7,225 nucleotides of DNA from Rickettsiaceae bacterium (lineage in GTDB: Bacteria; Pseudomonadota; Alphaproteobacteria; Rickettsiales; Rickettsiaceae), in contig JAIOYM010000054.1 in the NCBI GenBank assembly GCA_021741085.1, forward strand, positions 1-7,225. The letters run 5' to 3'. The translations under genes were made by a program, and so were the position numbers. Shown piece after piece: positions 1 to 6,583 of this stretch (position 1 is the stretch's first letter; each line of letters begins with the position of its first letter). The notes beneath the pieces were generated by a model. The model saw only the letters and a program-made list of their open reading frames with translations. It did no database searches and was not told the DNA's origin.

Positions 1-134
1 GGGGTGAATTTTCAAGGCGGATAGGAGGTGAATTTTCAAGGCGGGTAGGGGGTGAATTTTCAAGGCGAATAGGAGGTGAATTTTCAAGGCGGATAGGAGG
101 TGAATTTTCAAGGGAGAGGAGTGAATTTGTGTAG
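1..134. repeat. 24-bp tandem repeat array, about 5 copies, cut by the left edge
   Basis: Copies begin at 4, 28, 52, 76 and 100, with exact 24-bp spacing. Each starts GTGAATTTTCAAGGC and ends in a short variable GGATAGGAG-like part; the fifth copy decays after AAGG, and a partial sixth (GTGAATTTGTG) follows near 120-130. Because 24 is a multiple of three, frames stay open through the array. On the plus strand the frame from position 3 reads GEFSRRIG repeats and stops at TAG 132-134. On the minus strand a frame reads LENSPPIR repeats. The copies differ by a few single bases giving both silent and replacement changes in either frame, so I cannot say whether either is translated. AGGAGGTGA occurs at 23-31, 71-79 and 95-103 (AGGGGGTGA at 47-55). 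The array is much richer in G than its surroundings and continues beyond the window. There are no spacers, so it is not CRISPR. Confidence 0.95.
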
Positions 135-382
135 ATGTTTTGTAATGTGCACTCTTTTAAGAGCTAGGCAATCAAGGATAAATTACTCTTTTATAATCAA
201 CTACCGCCTCCGGAGAAAAACAATCCCAAAAAACCCATCTTACATGGCGCATTAATGCCGCTATAGTATAAATCTTAAATAGAAGTAATAGTTTTTAATG
301 AAAATTCCTTGATTTTATTTAATAAAATTATTGTACTTTAAATTCGAGTTTCACAAAAAAATAGTTAACAATAGGTAATATC
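135..382. other. Non-coding region upstream of the S9 peptidase remnant
   Basis: I see no credible gene in these 248 bases. They hold a small CTCTT/AAGAG dyad near 150-161, the perfect palindrome GCATTAATGC at 249-258 inside a possible promoter, and an AT-only dyad at 312-328 (ATTTTATT, one T, AATAAAAT). This is probably the decaying upstream region of the former peptidase gene. A divergent gene to the left cannot be excluded. Confidence 0.6.
239..267 (+). promoter_or_regulatory. Possible sigma-70 promoter with a palindrome in its spacer
   Basis: CTTACA (239-244, 4/6 to TTGACA) and TATAGT (262-267, 5/6 to TATAAT) are 17 bp apart. The spacer contains the palindrome GCATTAATGC (249-258), which could be an operator. 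The predicted start near 274 would leave a leader of about 110 nt before the GTG at 383. Such matches arise easily in AT-rich DNA. Confidence 0.25.
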
Positions 383-676
383 GTGTCAACAGAAAATTTA
401 ATTAGCAGGAAAGATTTATTCAGCTATCCCAAACATTTGATGGTTGAAATAAGTCCTGATGGAAAATATTTTTCTTATCTAACTCCTAAAAATGGCGTAT
501 TAAATGTTAATGTGGAGAAGGTGGAGAATTTCATGCAATCTTGCCTTGGTGGAAAAGCAGAGCCTTTAGGTTCAGCGTTAACTGATTACAGCGCTATTAT
601 TTTTGAACAAGAAGATATGGATCTTTTGGGCGAAGCTGATGTTAATACGGCTACAAGCACTTCTGAAGAGTTGTAA
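383..676 (+). pseudogene. Remnant of an S9-family (prolyl oligopeptidase-like) serine peptidase, internally deleted
   Basis: A 97-codon frame starts at GTG 383, with an in-frame stop at 362-364 and only a weak AGG upstream. Residues 5-43 (ISRKDLF, ISPDGKYFSYL, NGVLNV) match the usual N-terminal start of bacterial S9 peptidases, where the first beta-propeller strand reads ISPDGKYL-like. Residues 47-64 (VENFMQSCLGGKAEPLG) instead resemble the extreme C-terminus of the same family, where an FL-x-LGGRAEP motif follows the catalytic histidine. Family members are usually about 600-700 residues, so some 550 residues, including the Ser-Asp-His triad, appear to be missing with the frame kept. A tandem 8-bp repeat, GTGGAGAA at 512-519 and 521-528, lies at the apparent junction. 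The protein cannot be an active peptidase. Whether the residual frame is expressed is unknown. The assignment comes from remembered family motifs, not an alignment. Confidence 0.72.
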
Positions 677-755
677 TGAATAAAAACTTATTGTGTTATA
701 GCTTCTTTTGGCAAATAATATTCATCTATCGCGCTTTTTTAATAATCAAGACATC

Positions 756-786
756 AATAACCTTGGCTATAAAAACTAAGGTTATT
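756..786. terminator. Hairpin between convergent genes, possible bidirectional terminator
   Basis: AATAACCTTGG (756-766) pairs with CTAAGGTTATT (776-786) across a 9-nt loop: 11 pairs with one G-T. It lies between the end of the S9 remnant (676) and the end of lpdA (803), which point at each other. Neither side has a clean T-run (TGCTAATTTAATT on plus, a broken T-rich stretch on minus), so termination is plausible but not strong. Confidence 0.5.
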
Positions 787-802
787 TGCTAATTTAATTA
801 AC

Positions 803-2191
803 TTAAAAATGTATCGCTCTGCCGTAAGCACTCAATACAGATTCGTGCAAACTTTCTGATAATGTTGGGTGGGCAAATATAGTAGAAATAAACTCTGCTT
901 CAGTAAGTTCTGCAGATTTAGCCAGAACAAAGTTAGAAATTAACTCAGTAACATTAGGTCCTGTCATGTGCGCTCCAAGCAATTCACCAGTTTTTTGGTC
1001 GAATATTGTTTTAATCAAGCCAAATGTTTCTCCGATAGCAACAGCTTTCCCACTAGCTACAAAAGGGAAACGCCCGACTCTAATAGCGATTCCCAGGTCT
1101 TGAGCTGCTTTTTCAGATAGTCCAACACTTGCAATTTGTGGATTAGAATAAATACAGCCTGGTATATCTGTTTTTTTAATTATATGAGTTTTAATTCCTG
1201 CGATATTTTCAGCAGCTATTATGCCTTCATGACTAGCTTTATGCGCAAGCCACGGAGCGCTAGCAACATCTCCTATAGCATATATTTTGTCATCATCGGT
1301 TTTGCAATAAGAATTCGTTACAATAGAATTTCTATCTAATTTTACCTTAGTATTTTCAAGACCAAAATTTTCTACATTACCCACAACACCAACGGCCATT
1401 AGCAGGTTTTCTGCTTTGATTTGTTCATTTTTTCCTCCAACAGAAAACTCTACTAAAACTCCATCACTGCTTTTGGTAGCGCTTTTAACTTGAGCATTTG
1501 TAATAATCTTTATACCTTGTTGTTGCAGATTTTGCGCTGCGAGTTTCACTATTTCTTCGTCTTCTTGAGTTAATATACGAGAATTATATTCAAGTAAGGT
1601 AACTTCACAACCCATCATGTTATAAAATGATGCAAATTCTACACCTATCACCCCAGCTCCAACTATCACAAGTGATTTAGGTAGTTTTTCTGGTGTCATG
1701 GCTTCTTTATAAGACCAAATGATTTTACCATCTACCTCGAACCCAGGCATAGCTTTTGCTCGAGCTCCTGTAGCTACAATAATCTTATCTGCCTCGATAA
1801 CTTTATTGGCTTCTTCTACTACTATGTCGTAGTTAGGTGCAATTTTAGCTGTACCCATAAATACGGTGATTTTATTTTTTTTCATCAAACTTGCGATGCC
1901 AGAATTTAAAGTTTTAGATGTTTTGCGTGACTTTTGTATTATAGCTTGAAAGTCAAAAGAAACATTTTCAACTTTTATACCGTGATTTTCAGCGTGTTTT
2001 ATAGTTGTGTAAACTTCTGCTGTGTGCAACAAAGCTTTAGTAGGTATACATCCCCAATTTAGGCAAACGCCACCTAAATTTTCCTTTTCAATTATGCAAG
2101 TTTTTTTACCAAGTTGGGCTAGCCTAATTGCAGCAACATAGCCTCCAGGACCAGAACCAATAACTGCAACGTCAAATTTTTCTTTATTCAT
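803..2191 (-). CDS. lpdA: Dihydrolipoyl dehydrogenase (E3 of 2-oxoacid dehydrogenase complexes)
   Basis: This 462-residue flavoprotein disulfide reductase reoxidises dihydrolipoyl groups on E2 with NAD+, in the cytoplasm, as part of pyruvate and/or 2-oxoglutarate dehydrogenase. All diagnostic parts are present: the FAD-binding GSGPGG at 12-17, the redox-active disulfide C43/C48 in GGVCLNWGCIPTK, the NAD-binding GAGVIGVEF at 178-186, the second FAD contact AIGDVA at 305-310, and the C-terminal dimerisation domain with HPTLSE at 441-446 (catalytic His441-Glu446). The length is normal for the family and the gene is intact. The active-site wording resembles the PDH-linked E3 type, but no E1 or E2 gene lies here, so its complex is unassigned. 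The start is the ATG at 2189-2191, which places the FAD motif correctly; no Shine-Dalgarno is visible upstream. It is divergent from ctaE and convergent with the peptidase remnant. Confidence 0.97.
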   Translation of the reverse strand: MNKEKFDVAVIGSGPGGYVAAIRLAQLGKKTCIIEKENLGGVCLNWGCIPTKALLHTAEVYTTIKHAENHGIKVENVSFDFQAIIQKSRKTSKTLNSGIASLMKKNKITVFMGTAKIAPNYDIVVEEANKVIEADKIIVATGARAKAMPGFEVDGKIIWSYKEAMTPEKLPKSLVIVGAGVIGVEFASFYNMMGCEVTLLEYNSRILTQEDEEIVKLAAQNLQQQGIKIITNAQVKSATKSSDGVLVEFSVGGKNEQIKAENLLMAVGVVGNVENFGLENTKVKLDRNSIVTNSYCKTDDDKIYAIGDVASAPWLAHKASHEGIIAAENIAGIKTHIIKKTDIPGCIYSNPQIASVGLSEKAAQDLGIAIRVGRFPFVASGKAVAIGETFGLIKTIFDQKTGELLGAHMTGPNVTELISNFVLAKSAELTEAEFISTIFAHPTLSESLHESVLSAYGRAIHF

Positions 2192-2240
2192 ATATGCGTA
2201 AATTATTTCTATTTTTAGTTTAGTCTTTGCACTAGCTTAG

Positions 2241-2269
2241 ATTGTACTGCAAAACTTTTTAACTGGCTA
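2241..2269 (-). promoter_or_regulatory. Candidate lpdA promoter
   Basis: On the minus strand TAGCCA (2264-2269, 4/6 to TTGACA) is followed after 17 bp by TACAAT (2241-2246, 5/6 to TATAAT). The implied start near 2234 gives a leader of roughly 40 nt before the lpdA ATG. An inverted repeat CACTAGC/GCTAGTG (2230-2236 and 2266-2272) brackets this element. Confidence 0.35.
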
Positions 2270-2276
2270 GTGTAGC

Positions 2277-2335
2277 TTTTGCTATGTAATAATAATTATA
2301 TTTGCTACAATATTTAAATAATGGTTATAGCAAAA
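2277..2335. repeat. Inverted repeat with three TTTGCTA motifs in the divergent lpdA-ctaE region
   Basis: TTTTGCTAT (2277-2285) and ATAGCAAAA (2327-2335) form a perfect 9-bp inverted repeat across 41 bp, and a further TTTGCTA sits at 2301-2307. The position between two divergent genes would suit an operator. A weak ctaE promoter, TTGCTA (2302-2307), 18 bp, TATAGC (2326-2331), overlaps two of the motifs. The regulatory role is inferred. Confidence 0.4.
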
Positions 2336-2351
2336 AATCATATTTACTTAA

Positions 2352-3161
2352 ATGGCTAAAAATCACCCATATCATATATTACCTCTTAGTCCTTGGCCAA
2401 TAGCAACAGCTTTAAGTCTGTTTTTCTTAGTTATAACAGGCTTTTATTGGATGCACCAAAAACATTATGCTAATATACTTTTCTTTATAGCTTGTGCCGC
2501 GCTTAGTTATTGTTTGTATAAATGGTGGAAGAGCGTTATACATGAAGGTTTGGTTGAAAAACATCATAACTACTTTGTGCAAAAAGGTCTACGCATTGGG
2601 ATGGGGTTATTTATTTTGTCGGAAATAATGTTTTTTACGGCTGTTTTTGCATCATTTTTTTATTTCAGTTTTAATCCAGCGCATTTATTGCAAGACAATT
2701 GGTCTATAGGTGAAATCTCTTGGCCGCCTAAAAATTTAGAGTTACCAGATGCATGGAATCTACCTTTAATGAATACTTTTATTTTGTTGCTTTCTGGCAC
2801 AACTGTAACCTGGGCTCATGAAGCTTTATTGGAAAATAAACAAAAAGATGCAGCTCAAGCTTTATTTTATACAGTTATATTAGGCTTTAGTTTTACAATA
2901 TTTCAGGCTATAGAGTATCATCATATAATTTTTAAAATGGCAGATGGAGCTTACCCATCAAATTTTTATTTAGCAACAGGATTTCATGGTGCTCACGTTA
3001 TTATGGGTACTATATTTTTACTAATATGCTATTATAGAACTATAAGGGGCCAATTTGTAGCACCTAATTCTCATTTGGGTTTTGAGTTTGCTGCTTGGTA
3101 TTGGCATTTCGTAGATGTTGTTTGGCTATTCTTGTTTGCTTTTATGTACGTATTAGTATGA
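2352..3161 (+). CDS. ctaE: Cytochrome c oxidase subunit III (aa3 type)
   Basis: This 269-residue inner-membrane protein is core subunit III of the haem-copper cytochrome c oxidase, which stabilises the catalytic subunit and supports proton uptake. It has the full seven-helix form, at about 12-35, 39-61, 79-106, 139-158, 166-190, 205-230 and 242-269. Family signatures are clear: LSEIMFF with the conserved Glu91 (bovine Glu90), TVTWAHEAL at 151-159, QAIEYHH around Glu188, GFHGAHVIMGTIFL at 210-223 and WYWHFVDVVWLFLF at 249-262. Length and N-terminus (HPYHILPLSPWPI) are typical, fixing the ATG at 2352; there is no visible Shine-Dalgarno. Genes for subunits I and II and for haem O synthase or CtaG are absent here, so it stands apart from a cox operon. 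The dsbA-like gene follows after 85 bp. The synonym is coxC. Confidence 0.97.
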   Translation: MAKNHPYHILPLSPWPIATALSLFFLVITGFYWMHQKHYANILFFIACAALSYCLYKWWKSVIHEGLVEKHHNYFVQKGLRIGMGLFILSEIMFFTAVFASFFYFSFNPAHLLQDNWSIGEISWPPKNLELPDAWNLPLMNTFILLLSGTTVTWAHEALLENKQKDAAQALFYTVILGFSFTIFQAIEYHHIIFKMADGAYPSNFYLATGFHGAHVIMGTIFLLICYYRTIRGQFVAPNSHLGFEFAAWYWHFVDVVWLFLFAFMYVLV

Positions 3162-3178
3162 AGATTACAAGATGATTA

Positions 3179-3207
3179 TTTACAACTTAGTTCAAATATC
3201 ATATAAC
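3179..3207 (+). promoter_or_regulatory. Candidate promoter of the DsbA-like gene
   Basis: TTTACA (3179-3184, 5/6 to TTGACA) and TATAAC (3202-3207, 5/6 to TATAAT) are separated by exactly 17 bp. The predicted start near 3214 gives a leader of about 33 nt before the ATG at 3247. It is the best sigma-70 match in the window and suggests the gene is not solely read through from ctaE. Confidence 0.5.
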
Positions 3208-3246
3208 TAACAGTAGTTAAGCTTTAATATTAATATTTTCTATCAA

Positions 3247-4233
3247 ATGCAGAATATAAAAATTTCACGAATTGCCTTGCTAATTTCAAGTGTAATCTTA
3301 CTTCCATTGTTAATCTTTTTCAGCCTTAGCTATTACTACACCAATAGTAGTGTCAATAATTCTAAAACATCAAGTATAGTAGCGCATTCTGTTATACATA
3401 ATGCTGACAAGGCCCCTGAAGAAAAAACAATTGAACTTAATGCTGATATTGCAGATGAAGCAGTAAATCAACAGAATGCAACTAATACGCAAATTTCTGA
3501 TCAATATATAGAATCAATAGTGGCTAAATATATAGCAGAAAACCCGGAGAAGATTATAGCCTCATTAGAAGGTTTAGATCTGAGAATAAAAAAAGAGTCT
3601 ATCGACAGAATTAATAACAAAATCAAAGCTCTAAAAGATCAAGTAGAAGATATAGCCAATTTTCCAGTTGCAGGAGATCCTAGCGCTAAAAAAACTATAG
3701 TCATGTTTTACGACTATAATTGCCCTTATTGTCAGCAAGCAAATAATGTTGTAAATCAATTTTTAGCTACAGATAAAGATTTAAGAGTAATTTATAGGCC
3801 ATTTCCAATAATGGGAGAATTATCGGATTATCTTTCCAAATCTGTACTTACAATACACCAAATTGCACCAGACAAATTTAAGTCAATACATGATGAATTA
3901 ATGAGCAAAGGTGAAATAAAGCAAGAAGATCTAGACGCTCTACTGATTAAATATGATATAAATAAAGTACTATTTGATAATGAATTTAATAACAGAGCTG
4001 CAAATTTATTAATTGATACACAAAAATTAGCTCAGGCTATCGAGCTTAGAGCTGCGCCAGCTTTTATAATAAATGACAAATTTTATAAAGGAGTTATACA
4101 TCCAGAAATTTTAAAGAAGATACTTAATTCTCCTGAAATTGGTGATAATACCCCTACTGATAGTACTAATACTCCAAAAGATAGTGAAAATACTACCCCA
4201 CCTGCGTTACAAGAGGTGGAGAACTCGCAGTAA
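3247..4233 (+). CDS. Membrane-anchored DsbA-like thiol:disulfide oxidoreductase
   Basis: This 328-residue protein belongs to the thioredoxin-fold DsbA/ScsC/BdbD group and is expected to act on cysteine pairs of exported proteins in the periplasm. One hydrophobic segment at about 8-30 is a signal anchor (or uncleaved signal; no lipobox is seen). Residues 35-83 are a polar linker. Residues 84-135 are helical and include YIAENPEKIIASL, the usual segment ahead of the catalytic domain in this group. The thioredoxin domain spans about 138-295, with FYDYNCPYCQQ carrying the CPYC active site (Cys159, Cys162), IYRPFPIMG at 182-190 and the cis-proline loop RAAPAF (Pro271). After about residue 298 comes a Thr/Pro/Asp-rich tail of about 30 residues that looks disordered. 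CPYC is typical of oxidants or isomerases, and the role cannot be fixed without its partners. No Shine-Dalgarno precedes the start. The stop is TAA 4231-4233. Confidence 0.92.
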   Translation: MQNIKISRIALLISSVILLPLLIFFSLSYYYTNSSVNNSKTSSIVAHSVIHNADKAPEEKTIELNADIADEAVNQQNATNTQISDQYIESIVAKYIAENPEKIIASLEGLDLRIKKESIDRINNKIKALKDQVEDIANFPVAGDPSAKKTIVMFYDYNCPYCQQANNVVNQFLATDKDLRVIYRPFPIMGELSDYLSKSVLTIHQIAPDKFKSIHDELMSKGEIKQEDLDALLIKYDINKVLFDNEFNNRAANLLIDTQKLAQAIELRAAPAFIINDKFYKGVIHPEILKKILNSPEIGDNTPTDSTNTPKDSENTTPPALQEVENSQ

Positions 4234-4285
4234 TCAAATGCTGCGGCGTAAAAAATAAATAGATTGCTCTTGGTACTAGCGCCTG

Positions 4286-4361
4286 ATGACTTTCTTTCTA
4301 AAATCAAACACCATTAGCTAGAGGTGCTGTTGCTAGCATGCTGGAATGCCTAGAAAGTCAT
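4286..4361. repeat. 76-bp segment bounded by 10-bp inverted repeats
   Basis: ATGACTTTCT (4286-4295) and AGAAAGTCAT (4352-4361) are perfect inverted repeats around 56 bp that also contain the palindrome TGCTAGCA (4330-4337) and a CACC/GGTG dyad. It may be a small palindromic element or structured 3' RNA. No gene was found in it. Confidence 0.5.
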
Positions 4362-4372
4362 ACTTTAGTGTT

Positions 4373-4407
4373 ATCACGCTCTTTGGTGTGAGTGTAAAGA
4401 GCGTGAT
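4373..4407. repeat. Perfect 12-bp stem hairpin between convergent genes
   Basis: ATCACGCTCTTT (4373-4384) pairs perfectly with AAAGAGCGTGAT (4396-4407) over an 11-nt loop. This is the strongest hairpin in the window. It lies 140 bp past the dsbA-like stop and 68 bp past the end of the 702-residue gene on the other strand. No T-run follows on either strand, so it is not a classical rho-independent terminator; it could protect 3' ends or act as a factor-dependent stop. Confidence 0.6.
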
Positions 4408-4450
4408 GTGCACTGATCTATTATTTTCTGGCATTACAATTAATGTAAGA

Positions 4451-4476
4451 CCAGATTCAAATTAATCCGGCTTTTT
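4451..4476 (+). terminator. Weak rho-independent terminator, plus strand
   Basis: CCAGATT (4451-4457) pairs with AATCCGG (4464-4470) with one mismatch and a 6-nt loop, and is followed by CTTTTT (4471-4476). It would end plus-strand transcripts just at the 3' end of the opposite gene. The stem is short, so confidence is limited. Confidence 0.35.
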
Positions 4477-6583
4477 AATTCGCAGCTTTTTCAAGTACAC
4501 CACTTAAATTCACTACATCTACATCTTCATATGTATCTTTAAATAAAACAGCGGAATCAAGATCATTATTATCTTGTTTCACTAATATAGCCTGGCAATA
4601 ATTTGCTGAATTCATCTTACTCTCAGTAACTATAGTATATTTTTCATCTAGTCCTGCAGTAGCAACATCTATTCCGCTGCTTTTTAATATTTTACTTAAT
4701 TCTTCAGAAGGTCTTAAATGAAAATATACAAATTCTAAAGAATTAATCGCTTGTAGAGGTTTTTTGAGTAAGTCATATTGCTTTTTTGTAGATTTTTCAT
4801 CCAAACCAAACCGTATAGATTCTAGTTTGTCATTTTGTTTTAACTTATCAGCTACAGCAGCAAAAAAATTCGTACGCGAATCTTCATCTTTTAAAAATCT
4901 TGTCTCATCTGACAATGTAACGTAGGTTTCTTGATTTGCGCCAACCTTATATATAAAATATAATATGTCTCTCAAATAATTGGTATAACTTGAATCCGGA
5001 TTAGTCTTATCCATACACAAACCCAACTTTTTTCCTTCTATAACAAGAAAATCTAATACTTCTTCTCTTGGCATCTCACTAAATGTTGAATCTAATTTCT
5101 TTAGAAATTCTCTATCTTGTAGAATTTTATTATTTAGGTCTTCTCTATTTGTTATTCGCTCAATCGATGCATTTAATTCCTCTAAACAAAGCTCCTCAAG
5201 TTGTGAAGCAAAGCTTAAGTTTTCTGACTCATCACTAAAACTACTAAAAACATTAGATTGTATTTTATTGTACAATTCTTCTATTTTATTCGCTTTATAT
5301 CGATTAGGACTGACAATACATATTGTAGAGTCAAATTTATTTTTAGGGAAAATTTCCATATTGTTTTTGGCGTATTCATGAACTAGATCTTTTGAAAGAT
5401 ATGCAGCTAAGTCTTGAACATTTTTAAAGGTTAGTTCTTTGCCATCATTAGGATCGTAAAAAAAGATTTCACTATTTTTATTCATATAACAACCCATAGC
5501 ATGATAACCTTCCTCATAATCTTGAATTGTTTTTGTTCGTATTTTTGTTAAAAGCCCCGGTTTAATTATGCACTCTAAATTATGTGCAGTTAAATCAAAC
5601 TCATAAAACCCCTTTTCACTTAATACCTTTTTTATAAGGGGTTTTGCTATGTTGTTTGTTGGATCTACCAAATACATATTTTGCTTTATTGCGCCACTAA
5701 AAATCCCCTTATCCTTATCTTTGAGGATCCACGGTAGTTCAAGTTCTTTAACAATTTCATCACTTCGTTGTAGAGCGGACAAATAATAAATGAACGCACT
5801 TATTTTGTTATGCTCTTGCTCTTTTATTGGGCAAGGGGGTTTGATTAAATTTTCAACAACTTCGTACATATCATCAATTGGGTTGTTTTTTGTGTTATTG
5901 TTCCCTATATCCTCTTGTCTTTTTTTCCACATCCATAATACTGATAGGCCGTAACATAATCCTTTGCTCATGGCAAGCTCATCCATTTCTTTTCCCACCT
6001 CTCTATATTCCTCCAATAAAGACTCTTCAATTGTTGGCGGCATGTCCCAACCATACAAGTTATTAGACGAGTTGCTTATTGCATCCCCTCTTATTTTTAT
6101 TGTGTTTAACAATTTACGAATATCTATATCTAGTCTTTTTTCTAGATCTTTTGAAGTATCAAATGAGTTATTAATTTTTAGTTTTTCAAAAATTTCTTTT
6201 TTATAACCAGGAAATAAATTATTACTTAAATCAGTAGAAAAAGACTCTATTTCTTTATTGATATCTACTATTTCTTTATTGAAGTCCGCTATTAATTGCT
6301 TAAATGTATTATTCTTTGTGGCATAGTCATAATCTTGTATAGATATCTTATTAAATAATTCATCTATTAGTTTTTTTATTGCAGATTTAATTTTTTCATT
6401 TATTGGTTTCCATTTTTTAGATTCAATATGAAATTTAGGTAAAAGTTTCAATTTGGAATAAATTTCGGTAACAAACAATGGTGATCCTTTGCTATTAAGA
6501 TCTCTATGATAGATATCAATTCTTTTTATTAGAAAATCTTGAGCTGGCAGTACTTGTCTTGTTTCGTAGTTGTTGGTTTTCAT
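4475..6583 (-). CDS. Large protein with a candidate YopT-like (C58) cysteine protease core and LRR-like C-terminus; possible effector
   Basis: This intact 702-residue protein is one I do not recognise by name. Residues 1-205 are charged and helical, with coiled-coil-like stretches at about 60-80 and 95-118. Residues 208-218 (GLCYGLSVLWM), 359-364 (GYHAMG) and 372-381 (EIFFYDPNDG) fit a papain-fold triad Cys210, His361 and Asp377. Cys lies at a helix start after Gly, and His and Asp are 16 residues apart on strands, as in Yersinia YopT (C139, H258, D274). The downstream ELTFKNVQDLAAYL also fits the DPN-x-G-x-F pattern of that group. Residues 571-625 (AVADKLKQNDKLESIRF, then LLKKPLQAINSLEFVYFHL) resemble ribonuclease-inhibitor-type leucine-rich repeats. 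There is no signal peptide or membrane helix, so it is cytoplasmic or exported by a type I, III or IV route. It is flanked by long gaps and has no Shine-Dalgarno. The triad is inferred, not aligned. Confidence 0.9.
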   Translation of the reverse strand: MKTNNYETRQVLPAQDFLIKRIDIYHRDLNSKGSPLFVTEIYSKLKLLPKFHIESKKWKPINEKIKSAIKKLIDELFNKISIQDYDYATKNNTFKQLIADFNKEIVDINKEIESFSTDLSNNLFPGYKKEIFEKLKINNSFDTSKDLEKRLDIDIRKLLNTIKIRGDAISNSSNNLYGWDMPPTIEESLLEEYREVGKEMDELAMSKGLCYGLSVLWMWKKRQEDIGNNNTKNNPIDDMYEVVENLIKPPCPIKEQEHNKISAFIYYLSALQRSDEIVKELELPWILKDKDKGIFSGAIKQNMYLVDPTNNIAKPLIKKVLSEKGFYEFDLTAHNLECIIKPGLLTKIRTKTIQDYEEGYHAMGCYMNKNSEIFFYDPNDGKELTFKNVQDLAAYLSKDLVHEYAKNNMEIFPKNKFDSTICIVSPNRYKANKIEELYNKIQSNVFSSFSDESENLSFASQLEELCLEELNASIERITNREDLNNKILQDREFLKKLDSTFSEMPREEVLDFLVIEGKKLGLCMDKTNPDSSYTNYLRDILYFIYKVGANQETYVTLSDETRFLKDEDSRTNFFAAVADKLKQNDKLESIRFGLDEKSTKKQYDLLKKPLQAINSLEFVYFHLRPSEELSKILKSSGIDVATAGLDEKYTIVTESKMNSANYCQAILVKQDNNDLDSAVLFKDTYEDVDVVNLSGVLEKAAN

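Noticed and set aside
1..134. CRISPR array
   Set aside because: Copies abut with exact 24-bp period and no unique spacers.
1136..1339. 67-codon open frame on the plus strand
   Set aside because: It lies antisense inside lpdA, whose protein is fully conserved; the reading has no recognisable domain.
4083..4307. 74-codon minus-strand frame over the end of the dsbA-like gene
   Set aside because: Mostly antisense to the conserved gene, of low complexity and with no support of its own.
5878..6206. Two overlapping plus-strand frames of 62 and 80 codons
   Set aside because: Both are antisense to the 702-residue gene, including its catalytic-cysteine region, and look like composition shadows.
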